NCBI RefSeq assembly: GCF_030407495.1
Contig: NZ_JASDDG010000001.1
Coordinates: 1-64,000 of the forward strand
Origin: Arthrobacter sp. APC 3897
GTDB taxonomy: Bacteria > Actinomycetota > Actinomycetes > Actinomycetales > Micrococcaceae
Reading direction: 5' to 3'
Length of the DNA stretch: 64,000 nt
The notes beneath the pieces were generated by a model. The model was not told where the DNA came from. It searched no databases and saw only the letters and a list, made by a program, of their open reading frames with translations. Positions 8,965-16,607 of this stretch are shown here, in pieces (the stretch's first letter is position 1; each line of letters opens with the position of its first letter). The position numbers and the translations under genes were made by a program.

Positions 8965-10286
8965 GTACCCAGCGTCGCGTTCATGTTGTCGGCGAACTCC
9001 TCAGGGGTGATCGACAGCAGGAACAGCTGGTCGATATTGCTCAGGAGTGCTTCGGCTGCGGTGGGGCTGAGCGCCTGGTCCCATGACTGCTGGAAGTTGG
9101 GTGCATTCTTGGTCAGTTCATACTGGAACGTCAGGAATTCACTGTCGTCGGACTGCGCCAGCTTGTCCTCGATGTCCTTCACGATCGGAACCGACCCGGT
9201 TTCGATGTACGCATCGATTTCGGTGTCGGTAAGCAGCCCGTCCTTGAAGTACTTCTTGGCTGCCTCTTTTTCGCTCTCGCTGGCCTTGGAGGAGATGGAC
9301 TGGTAGCCGGCAGGATTGCCCACAGTGTTGGCGGGATCGCCCGTTCCGCCTTCCACGGTGGGGAAATTGACCCAGCCGAGCTTTCCATCTTCAACGAAGC
9401 CGGCGCCGTCGTTCTTCATCCCGCCGTAGGTCCAGCCCCCGTGCAGCATCATGGCGGCTTTGTTGGTGTACAGCAGTGCCTGGTCCGCGTTGCTGTCGGC
9501 GGTGATGGAGGTGAAGCCCTTGATAAAGCCATTGGCTTTGACCAGGTCCTGGATCATGGTGGTGGCCTGGATGGCGGCGGGGTTGGACCAGGCATCGGGC
9601 TCGCCGTTATAGATGGCGGTAAAGACCTCGGGTCCGCCCACCCGGTCATACAGGTACTCCAGCCACATCATCGAGGTCCAGCGGGACTGGCCGCCCAGTG
9701 ACAGCGGCGCAACCCCCATGTCGTTGAACGTTTTGGTCAGGGACATCAGGTCATCCCAGGTGGCGGGCGGCTCGGCCCCGGCCTGATCGAACAGCTCCTT
9801 GTTGTAGTAGAAGATGATCGGCGTGACCGTCTGGGTGGGAATGGCGTAAATCTTGCCGTCGATCGTGGCTGCACCGAATGTTGAGTCGAGCAGCCGGTCT
9901 TTGACGTCCGGATTCTCCTCGAACCAGGACGTCAGATCGTCCACCTGACCGGCCTCGGCGTAAGTGCGCAGCGTCCCGCCGCCCCACCCGTAAATGATGG
10001 TGGGTGCCTGTCCGGCTCCAATGGCTGTCTTGATCTTGGTCTTGTAGGCATCATTCTGGAAGTACGTGATCTTGATCCGGCTGTCCGAGTTAGCCTCGTT
10101 GAAGGTGTCCACGGTGGCCTGCCGGATCCCCTCGTCAGGCTGACCGCTCAGCGACCAAATGCTGGCCCCGCCGGCGGACGTGTCCCCGGGGCCGGAGGAG
10201 CCGCAGGCAGTGAGTGTGTAGGCAGCGATGGGCACCAGCGCAGCCAGCGAAAGGAAAGACCGGCGTGTTGCGAGCTTCTGTTCCAT
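8961..10286 (-). CDS. Sugar ABC transporter substrate-binding lipoprotein
   Basis: This 441-residue extracellular solute-binding protein (family 1, MalE-like) captures the sugar for the two permeases. The N-terminus has Arg residues (ATRRSF), a hydrophobic stretch and a lipobox ending TAC, so it should be lipid-anchored on the outer face of the membrane. ATG 10286 is preferred over earlier in-frame starts at 10298 and 10340 because GGAG lies 6 bases before it. It is the first gene of the seven-gene operon. The promoter region upstream contains one of two identical inverted repeats shared with the divergent LacI gene. Confidence 0.9.
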   Translation of the reverse strand: MEQKLATRRSFLSLAALVPIAAYTLTACGSSGPGDTSAGGASIWSLSGQPDEGIRQATVDTFNEANSDSRIKITYFQNDAYKTKIKTAIGAGQAPTIIYGWGGGTLRTYAEAGQVDDLTSWFEENPDVKDRLLDSTFGAATIDGKIYAIPTQTVTPIIFYYNKELFDQAGAEPPATWDDLMSLTKTFNDMGVAPLSLGGQSRWTSMMWLEYLYDRVGGPEVFTAIYNGEPDAWSNPAAIQATTMIQDLVKANGFIKGFTSITADSNADQALLYTNKAAMMLHGGWTYGGMKNDGAGFVEDGKLGWVNFPTVEGGTGDPANTVGNPAGYQSISSKASESEKEAAKKYFKDGLLTDTEIDAYIETGSVPIVKDIEDKLAQSDDSEFLTFQYELTKNAPNFQQSWDQALSPTAAEALLSNIDQLFLLSITPEEFADNMNATLGT

Positions 10287-10350
10287 TCTTATCTCCATTG
10301 AAAAGAGCCGCGTCGCTGCGGCAGGGAATTTATTCAGCACGCACTGTGAG

Positions 10351-10362
10351 CGAAAACTTTCG
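10351..10362. promoter_or_regulatory. Inverted repeat, likely LacI operator 1
   Basis: CGAAAACTTTCG has CGAAA/TTTCG arms and lies 65 bp upstream of the binding-protein start, in the divergent intergenic region. An identical 12-mer occurs at 10495-10506 beside the LacI gene, which makes a regulator site likely. Confidence 0.6.
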
Positions 10363-10494
10363 AAATATTGGCGGGTGCTCTCCGCGTGTTGCCCTGTAAG
10401 CTACTGTGATCGCCATCACCCGTCAAGGGGTTTTGTCTTTTAGAATCATCCACTCTCGACACTCACTAAACTTTCCCGGAGGCATGTGGATGGT

Positions 10495-10506
10495 CGAAAA
10501 CTTTCG
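10495..10506. promoter_or_regulatory. Inverted repeat, likely LacI operator 2
   Basis: This is a second identical copy of CGAAAACTTTCG, ending 15 bp before the LacI ATG and just upstream of its ribosome site. The position suits autorepression. A partial third match (AAACTTTC) sits at 10468-10475. Confidence 0.6.
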
Positions 10507-10521
10507 CAAAGGAGCAGTGCC

Positions 10522-11565
10522 ATGAACCGGGTCCACGCCAAGAAGCCCACCCTGGCTCAGGTGGCCGAACTGGCCGGGGTCTCAGTTCCCACCGTCTCCA
10601 AAGTCATTTACGGCCGTGATGATGTAGCCGGCCCCACCCGTGAACGGGTGCAGGCGGCTCTCAGCCGTGTGGGCTATGAGTCGCCTGTCCGGCGCCGGCT
10701 CCGCAGCAGCGCGCCGGGCCTGGTGGATCTGGTGTTCGACGGGCTCAATACGTCCTATTCGCTTGCGGTCCTGACGGGCATCACCGGTGCGGCTGCAACC
10801 GAGAATGTTGAGGTGGTGCTCAGTACGGTCACACCGGGGAAGCTCAAGAGCACGGACCATCGCCAGTGGTCCTCCCGCTTGGCTGCTTCGGGGCGCCGTG
10901 GACTCATTCTCGTGACCTCGGAGGTCACCACCGAGCAGCTGGAAGCTTTTGCACGGCGCCGCATCCCCGTGGTGGTGATCGATCCCCTGAATCCGCCGCC
11001 GTCCGGATTCGTGAGCATCGGCGCTACCAATTGGGCAGGGGGAAAATCGGCAGCTGAGCACCTGATTGAGCTTGGGCACCGGCGCATCGCCTATGTGGGG
11101 GGGCCGGACGCCGCCGAGTGCAGTGTTGCCCGGCTGCACGGTTATCTGGCAGCGCTGCGGGCGCACGGGATCGAGGTCCCGGATGAGTACATTGTCAGCG
11201 GGGCCTTTAACCGGAACTCAGGTGTCCGCGGAGCCGCACTGCTGATGTCGCTTCCCGAACCGCCCACCGCCATTTTCGCCGCCAGCGACCTCACGGCCCT
11301 GGGCGTGCTGGATGAAGCGCGCCGCCGCGGCATCCGGGTCCCGGAGGAACTCAGCCTGGTGGGTTTTGACGGAACCGACCTCACGGAGCAGTCCGTTCCG
11401 CGTCTGACATCGGTGAGCCAGCCGCTGCAGGAAATGGGACGCTCTGCGTTGCGCAGTGTCCTGCGCCTGGCCAACGGCGAAGAGCTGGAATCATCCCACG
11501 TGGAGCTTGCCACTTCACTGGTGGTGCGGGATTCCACCGCTCCGCCGCCCGTGAGCAGCCCTTGA
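10522..11565 (+). CDS. LacI family regulator of the sugar cluster
   Basis: This 347-residue repressor has an N-terminal LacI helix-turn-helix (TLAQVAELAGVS then PTVSKV) followed by a periplasmic-binding-protein-like effector domain. ATG 10522 is chosen because AAAGGAG precedes it, and the in-frame GTG at 10486 would place the operator repeat inside the coding region. It is transcribed divergently from the seven-gene sugar operon. Two identical inverted repeats lie between them, one in front of each gene. The likely role is a sugar-responsive repressor of both the operon and itself. The inducer is unknown. Confidence 0.92.
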   Translation: MNRVHAKKPTLAQVAELAGVSVPTVSKVIYGRDDVAGPTRERVQAALSRVGYESPVRRRLRSSAPGLVDLVFDGLNTSYSLAVLTGITGAAATENVEVVLSTVTPGKLKSTDHRQWSSRLAASGRRGLILVTSEVTTEQLEAFARRRIPVVVIDPLNPPPSGFVSIGATNWAGGKSAAEHLIELGHRRIAYVGGPDAAECSVARLHGYLAALRAHGIEVPDEYIVSGAFNRNSGVRGAALLMSLPEPPTAIFAASDLTALGVLDEARRRGIRVPEELSLVGFDGTDLTEQSVPRLTSVSQPLQEMGRSALRSVLRLANGEELESSHVELATSLVVRDSTAPPPVSSP

Positions 11566-11628
11566 CGGCTGCGAGTCCCGGCAGGCAGGGTGGGAAATCC
11601 ATCAGTATGCTTGCTAAAAGGGGAAATG

Positions 11629-12777
11629 ATGCGCTCCATGGTGTACCGCGGGCCGTATAAGGTCCGTGTCGAGGAAAAGGACATGCCGGTCATCGAGCAC
11701 CCGAATGACGCCATTGTCCGGGTGACGGCAGCGGCCATCTGCGGTTCCGACCTGCACCTGTATCACGGGATGATGCCCGATACCCGGGTGGGAACAACCT
11801 TCGGGCACGAGTTTGTGGGTGTGGTCCACGAGATGGGCCCCTCGGTGGAAAACCTGAAGGCGGGTGACCGCGTCATGGTCCCCTTCAATATCTACTGCGG
11901 TTCCTGCTACTTCTGCAGCCGCGGGTTGTACTCCAACTGCCACAACGTCAATCCCAACGCGACGGCGGTGGGCGGCATCTACGGCTATTCCCACACGTGC
12001 GGCGGGTACGACGGCGGCCAGGCTGAATTTGTCCGCGTCCCCTTCGCCGACGTGGGCCCGAGCCTAATCCCGGATTGGATGGACGAAGAGGACGCCGTCC
12101 TGCTCACGGATGCCCTGGCCACCGGATACTTCGGTGCGCAGCTCGGGGATATCCGTGAAGGCGACACAGTCATTGTGTTCGGTGCCGGACCGGTGGGGCT
12201 TTTTGCCGCCCGGTCCTCCTGGCTGATGGGAGCCGGCCGCGTCATCGTCGTCGACCATCTTGACTACCGGCTCGCGAAGGCCCGGACGTTTGCGCACGCC
12301 GAAACGTACAACTTCGCCGAGTACGAGGACATTGTGGTGGAGATGAAAAAGACCACTGACTACCTCGGAGCGGATGTGGTGATCGACGCCGCCGGTGCGG
12401 AAGCAGGCGGGAGTTTCCTCCAGAACGTGACCGCCTCCCAGCTCAAGCTCCAGGGCGGGTCACCGGTGGCACTGAACTGGGCCATCGATTCGGTGCGCAA
12501 GGCAGGAACCGTGTCCGTGGTCGGAGCCTACGGGCCCATTTTCAGTGCGGTGAAGTTCGGGGACGCCCTGAACAAGGGCCTCACACTGCGGATGAACCAG
12601 TGCCCGGCCAAGCGTCAATGGCCGCGGTTGTTCGAGCACATCCGCAACGGCTACCTCAAGCCCAGTGACGTCATCACACACCGGATACCCCTGGAGCACA
12701 TCGCCGAGGGCTACCATATGTTCTCGGCGAAGCTCGATGACTGCATCAAACCGCTGATCATTCCCAACGCGTCTTGA
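11629..12777 (+). CDS. Zinc-dependent alcohol dehydrogenase (formaldehyde dehydrogenase-like)
   Basis: This 382-residue medium-chain dehydrogenase has catalytic zinc ligands C38 (ICGSD), H60 and E61 (FGHEF), and a structural zinc lobe C90, C93, C96 and C104. A GAGPVG nucleotide-binding turn follows. The C-terminal half resembles the glutathione-independent formaldehyde dehydrogenase branch. It probably oxidises a small alcohol or aldehyde adduct with NAD. Two ATGs (11626 and 11629) follow AAAGGGG, and the second has the better spacing. It is followed after 14 bases by a small uncharacterised gene, probably in the same operon. Confidence 0.87.
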   Translation: MRSMVYRGPYKVRVEEKDMPVIEHPNDAIVRVTAAAICGSDLHLYHGMMPDTRVGTTFGHEFVGVVHEMGPSVENLKAGDRVMVPFNIYCGSCYFCSRGLYSNCHNVNPNATAVGGIYGYSHTCGGYDGGQAEFVRVPFADVGPSLIPDWMDEEDAVLLTDALATGYFGAQLGDIREGDTVIVFGAGPVGLFAARSSWLMGAGRVIVVDHLDYRLAKARTFAHAETYNFAEYEDIVVEMKKTTDYLGADVVIDAAGAEAGGSFLQNVTASQLKLQGGSPVALNWAIDSVRKAGTVSVVGAYGPIFSAVKFGDALNKGLTLRMNQCPAKRQWPRLFEHIRNGYLKPSDVITHRIPLEHIAEGYHMFSAKLDDCIKPLIIPNAS

Positions 12778-12791
12778 AAGGCACCCGAACC

Positions 12792-13391
12792 ATGTCATCC
12801 ACAGCGAGCGCTGCCTCCCCGAACACGCCGTACGTTGCCGGCGTACCGCGCAGGATCCCGGCCGGGGAACTGCGGGCCCGCATCCCCGGATGGGGCGCAG
12901 ACCTTGATCCTGCCGACCGGCCCTCGGTGCCCCGGGAACGGACCGACCTCAGCACCGGGGCACACTGGGTTTTCCCGGAGCAGCAGCCCGAACATCAGCC
13001 GCGGGAACGCTCTGTTGAGCATGCCTTCCTTACTCCGGTCTTTGGCAGTTCGGTGCCGCTGAAGGGGATCTCCGGTGCCATGCGCAGGTACGCGTACCGG
13101 TACAGCGAGGCCCGGGCGGCCCACTGGCTCATCCTGATGGCCGCCGACCGCGTGGATGCCGGAGGCAGCCACCTGCGTTCCCTCCTGACACCGCATCCGG
13201 ATAACCCGGTGACGGAGACAGGTGTCCTGAGCGAGTTCAGCCGGCACGGGCTTTCCTCCCGCCTGGGCAGGAACCGGGCGGATGTGAAGGAACAGGCCGT
13301 GGTTCCCTTTGTTGCCGCGGGCCCTTGGGTCATGGCCGGCGTCGGCGGGTACGCGGTCTTCCGCGCGGTCCGGCGTGCGGTGGGGCGCTAA
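12792..13391 (+). CDS. Conserved hypothetical protein next to alcohol dehydrogenase
   Basis: I do not recognise a named domain in this 199-residue protein. It is rich in Arg, Pro and Ser in its first half. A more hydrophobic segment near residues 165-185 (around FVAAGPWVMAGVGGYAVF) is followed by an Arg-rich end, which could be one membrane-associated helix. ATG 12792 follows GAAAGG at a long spacing of 10 bases, and the gene begins 14 bases after the dehydrogenase stop, so co-transcription is likely. It may assist or anchor the dehydrogenase, but that is only inferred from position. Confidence 0.6.
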   Translation: MSSTASAASPNTPYVAGVPRRIPAGELRARIPGWGADLDPADRPSVPRERTDLSTGAHWVFPEQQPEHQPRERSVEHAFLTPVFGSSVPLKGISGAMRRYAYRYSEARAAHWLILMAADRVDAGGSHLRSLLTPHPDNPVTETGVLSEFSRHGLSSRLGRNRADVKEQAVVPFVAAGPWVMAGVGGYAVFRAVRRAVGR

Positions 13392-13426
13392 GCGGCTTTC
13401 CTCCGGCCGGGTGTCAGAATAAGGCC

Positions 13427-14161
13427 ATGCAGGCAACCCGAGATGTGGACGATCAGCGGCTGATCCGCGAGATCCGCCCCCGCAAGGGAGCCGATGTTCC
13501 GCCGGACCGCTGGCCCGCCTCGATCCCCGCGGTCGCAGCCGTCCTCGCCGATGGTCTGGTCCTCCCGCCCGGCGTCACTTTCCTGGTCGGCGAGAACGGC
13601 AGCGGTAAATCCACCTTGGTGGAGGCAGTTGCAGCTGCGTACGGCCTGGGACCGGAGGGCGGCACTGTGCATTCGGCCCACACCACGCACGGCACCGAGT
13701 CCCCGCTTAGCGAGTGGATTACCCTGGTACGCCGGCCCGGAGCTGAAAAATGGGGATTCTTCCTGCGGGCGGAAACCATGCACGGGTACTACACGTTCCA
13801 GGACCAGGTTGGAGGCGGGCAGGATTTCCACTCCATGAGCCACGGAGAGTCCTTTCTTGCCCTCACCGAAACGTACCTGGACACCCGGGGCTTCTACTGT
13901 CTGGATGAACCCGAAGCAGCACTGTCCTTCGGCTCCACCCTGGCCATGATTGGAATCCTGGCTGATCTCGCTGCCAATGGCTCCCGGATCCTCTGCGCAA
14001 CGCACTCCCCCGTGCTGGCGTCACTGCCCGGCGCCACCATTTACGAGACAGGTGAGCACGGCATAGCCCGCCGCGAGTGGGACGAACTGGACCTGGTCAC
14101 ACACTGGCGCTCCTACCTGAACGAGCCGGGCCGCTACCTACGTCACATCCTGGATCGCTGA
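13427..14161 (+). CDS. AAA family ATPase (ABC/RecF-like, soluble)
   Basis: This 244-residue soluble ATPase has Walker A GENGSGKST at 55-63, an ABC-type signature SMSHGES at 136-142, Walker B FYCLDEPE at 156-163 and an H-loop ATHSP at 191-195. There is no transmembrane partner nearby, and the LDEPEAAL form is typical of the small stand-alone AAA_21/SMC-like ATPases rather than transporter subunits. The process it serves is unknown. ATG 13427 is the first start giving a compact domain, and its ribosome site (AAGG) is close. A GC-rich hairpin lies after its stop. Confidence 0.75.
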   Translation: MQATRDVDDQRLIREIRPRKGADVPPDRWPASIPAVAAVLADGLVLPPGVTFLVGENGSGKSTLVEAVAAAYGLGPEGGTVHSAHTTHGTESPLSEWITLVRRPGAEKWGFFLRAETMHGYYTFQDQVGGGQDFHSMSHGESFLALTETYLDTRGFYCLDEPEAALSFGSTLAMIGILADLAANGSRILCATHSPVLASLPGATIYETGEHGIARREWDELDLVTHWRSYLNEPGRYLRHILDR

Positions 14162-14179
14162 GTTCCGCCGGCAAGCGCA

Positions 14180-14204
14180 GGCACCGCCGTCGCCCGCCGG
14201 TGCC
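14180..14204 (+). terminator. GC-rich hairpin after AAA ATPase gene
   Basis: A 7-bp perfect stem (14180-14186 with 14198-14204) has an 11-base loop and no T run. It may act as a weak terminator. Confidence 0.3.
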
Positions 14205-14285
14205 GGGCGTGATGTGTCCCCCATGCCCTCCTCTTCCCTGACCGCCCGCTTTGACATAGGGGGCCGCTTACCGTGGGATTGCACC

Positions 14286-15350
14286 ATGACCCAGACCTAC
14301 CGCATTGCACTCATTCCCGGCGACGGCATCGGCCACGAGGTACTGCCGCCCGCGCGCGCCGTCCTCGACGCCGTCGCGCCCCGGCATGGAATCAACCTCA
14401 CCTATGATGAGTTTGACTGGTCCTGCCGCCGGTATCTGGAAACCGGCGCCATGATGCCGGCCGACGGGTTGGACCAGATCCGTGGTCATGACTCGATTCT
14501 GCTGGGCGCCGTGGGCTGGCCCGGAGTGCCGGACCATGTGAGCCTGTGGGGGCTGCTGATTCCGATCCGCCGCGAATTCCGGCAGTACGTCAATGTGCGC
14601 CCCATCCGCGTTCTCAAGGGCGTTCCGAGTCCCCTGCGCGCTGACCTGACCGACCCGGGGGTGGACTTTGTAGTGGTGCGTGAAAACAATGAAGGCGAGT
14701 ACTCGGAAATCGGCGGCCGCCTGAACCGCGGCCTGCCATCCGAAATGGCGATCCAGGAATCAGTTTTTACGCGTGAAGGTGTCACCCGCATCCTGGACTA
14801 TGCCTTTGACCTCGCCGGCCGGCGGCGGGGTGTGCTGACATCCGCCACCAAGTCCAACGGCATCATCCACACCATGCCCTTCTGGGACGAACTGGTGGCA
14901 GAACGCTCCGCCGGCTATCCCCAGGTGCAGTGGACCTCCGAACACATTGACGCCCTTGCCGCGAAGGTGGTGCTGAATCCTTCCCGCTTTGACGTGATTG
15001 TCGGCTCCAACCTGTTCGGGGACATCCTGAGCGACTTGGCGGCAGCCATTGCCGGCAGCATCGGCATTGCCCCCTCCGCCAACCTCAACCCTGAACGGGA
15101 ATTCCCCTCCATGTTCGAGCCCGTGCACGGCTCCGCTCCGGACATCTATGGTCAGGGCGCGGCCAATCCGCTGGGAGCCATCTGGTCCGCGTCCATGATG
15201 CTGGACCACCTCGGTCATCCCGAGGCCGGCGCAGAAGTGCTCGAAGCCGTCTTTGGCGTGCTTGCGGAGTCGCCGGTGCGGACCCGGGACCTGGGCGGCA
15301 CCGCCGGAACAGAAGAATTCACCCGGGAGATCCTCGCCCGCATCGGCTAG
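14286..15350 (+). CDS. Tartrate dehydrogenase-like / isocitrate-isopropylmalate dehydrogenase family
   Basis: This 354-residue beta-decarboxylating dehydrogenase oxidises a 2-hydroxy acid (tartrate, malate or relative) with NAD, using a divalent metal. The N-terminus shows IPGDGIGHEV. The mid region shows VVRENNEGEYSEIGGR, typical of the tartrate dehydrogenase branch, and the metal-binding region reads GSNLFGDILSD. ATG 14286 is chosen because it directly precedes the conserved first strand. It converges with a second member of the same family only 16 bp away, and a divalent-anion transporter lies beyond. This supports a role in dicarboxylate use. Confidence 0.85.
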   Translation: MTQTYRIALIPGDGIGHEVLPPARAVLDAVAPRHGINLTYDEFDWSCRRYLETGAMMPADGLDQIRGHDSILLGAVGWPGVPDHVSLWGLLIPIRREFRQYVNVRPIRVLKGVPSPLRADLTDPGVDFVVVRENNEGEYSEIGGRLNRGLPSEMAIQESVFTREGVTRILDYAFDLAGRRRGVLTSATKSNGIIHTMPFWDELVAERSAGYPQVQWTSEHIDALAAKVVLNPSRFDVIVGSNLFGDILSDLAAAIAGSIGIAPSANLNPEREFPSMFEPVHGSAPDIYGQGAANPLGAIWSASMMLDHLGHPEAGAEVLEAVFGVLAESPVRTRDLGGTAGTEEFTREILARIG

Positions 15351-15366
15351 CCAGGAGCCTGACCGG

Positions 15367-16500
15367 TCAGCCCGGCACCGGATCCGGCAGCTGCAGGCGG
15401 CCAAGTTCCTCAATCACCGCTGACGCCACCTCTTCCGTACCCGCGGATCCCCCGACGTCGCGGGTGCGGATGCCGGCGGCCGTCACCGCAGCCACGGCCG
15501 CTTCCAGTCTCCGGGCCGCCGCGGGCACGCCCAGATGGTCCAGCATCAAAGCGGCACTCAGGATGGCCCCCACAGGATTGCTGGTCCCGCGGCCGGCGAT
15601 ATCCGGAGCAGACCCGTGCACCGGCTCAAACATGGAAGGGAACCTCCGCTCCGGATTGAGGTTGGCGCTCGCCGCCAGGCCCAGGCTGCCGGCGAGCGCC
15701 GAGCCAAGGTCCGAGAGGATGTCGGCGAACAGGTTGGACGCCACCACCACTGACAGGTCCTCCGGCTGCAGGACAAATTTGGCACTCATGGCGTCCACCA
15801 GGACGCTCTCGGTCTGCACGTCCGGATACTCCGGCGCCACGCGCTTGAACACGTCGTCCCAGAGCACCGAGCCGTACTGCTGTGCATTGGATTTGGTGAC
15901 GCTGGAAACCTTGCGCACCGTTCGGGTGCGGGCGAGGTCAAAGGCGAAGCGGATAATGCGCTCACAGCCCTTCTCCGTAAACAGCGCAGTCTGTACGGCC
16001 ACTTCGTTGCCCGGCCCCCGGCCGGAGAGATTCCGCCCTCCCAGCCCCGCGTATTCACCTTCGCTGTTCTCCCGTACCACCACCCAGTCCAGCGGAGTCC
16101 GGTCCGCCTTGCGCAGCGGGGACTCGACACCCGGCAGGAACGTCACCGGCCGGACATTGGCCCACTGGTCAAAGTTCTGGGTGATATTCAGCCGAAGCCC
16201 CCAGAGGCTCACATGGTCCGGAACGTTTTCCCACCCCACAGCACCGAAATAGATGGCGTCGAAGCCCTGCAGCAGCGCAAGCCCGTCAGAATCCATCATG
16301 CGGCCGTGCTTAGCGTAATAGTCGGATCCCCACTGGAATTCCTCCCAGTCAAAGCCGAAGGACCTCCCGGCGCCCCCGCCCGGGCTTTCCCGGGACTGCT
16401 CTGCCAGGGCATCCAGGACCCGCCGGCCTGCGGCAATCACTTCCTTTCCCACTCCGTCGGCGGGAATGGCCGCTATTCGAAAGCATTTTTCTACCGGCAT
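15367..16500 (-). CDS. Second tartrate dehydrogenase-like enzyme
   Basis: This 377-residue paralogue of the preceding gene is on the other strand. It shares the tartrate-dehydrogenase hallmarks: IPADGVGKEV near the start, VVRENSEGEYAGLGGR in the middle, SNLFADILSD for metal, and FEPVHGSAPDI near the nucleotide site. The start at 16500 is preferred over the in-frame ATG 16518 because AAAGGAG sits between them at ideal spacing. It carries an extra Gly/Ser-rich loop (SPGGGAGRS) after the first helix. It diverges from the DASS transporter across about 107 bp, so the two probably share control. Confidence 0.85.
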   Translation of the reverse strand: MPVEKCFRIAAIPADGVGKEVIAAGRRVLDALAEQSRESPGGGAGRSFGFDWEEFQWGSDYYAKHGRMMDSDGLALLQGFDAIYFGAVGWENVPDHVSLWGLRLNITQNFDQWANVRPVTFLPGVESPLRKADRTPLDWVVVRENSEGEYAGLGGRNLSGRGPGNEVAVQTALFTEKGCERIIRFAFDLARTRTVRKVSSVTKSNAQQYGSVLWDDVFKRVAPEYPDVQTESVLVDAMSAKFVLQPEDLSVVVASNLFADILSDLGSALAGSLGLAASANLNPERRFPSMFEPVHGSAPDIAGRGTSNPVGAILSAALMLDHLGVPAAARRLEAAVAAVTAAGIRTRDVGGSAGTEEVASAVIEELGRLQLPDPVPG

Positions 16501-16607
16501 GATGTGCTCCTTTTGCATCTCTCGTCAAGAAAGTGCATATCAGGTTCTGGACGCAGCACAAGGTCCTCAGCCATAGTGAACGCATTCAACGAGGAAGGAC
16601 CCCGATT
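16501..16607. promoter_or_regulatory. Divergent promoter region, dehydrogenase / SLC13 transporter
   Basis: This 107-bp gap between two start codons must hold both promoters. A TTGACG at the left side reads on the minus strand and could be a -35 element. I could not place a matching -10 with confidence. GAGGAAGG before the GTG at 16608 is the transporter ribosome site. Confidence 0.4.

Noticed and set aside
15358-15369. 12-bp palindrome CTGACCGGTCAG between the two tartrate-dehydrogenase-like genes
   Set aside because: It has no loop and overlaps a stop codon, so it is not convincing as terminator or operator.
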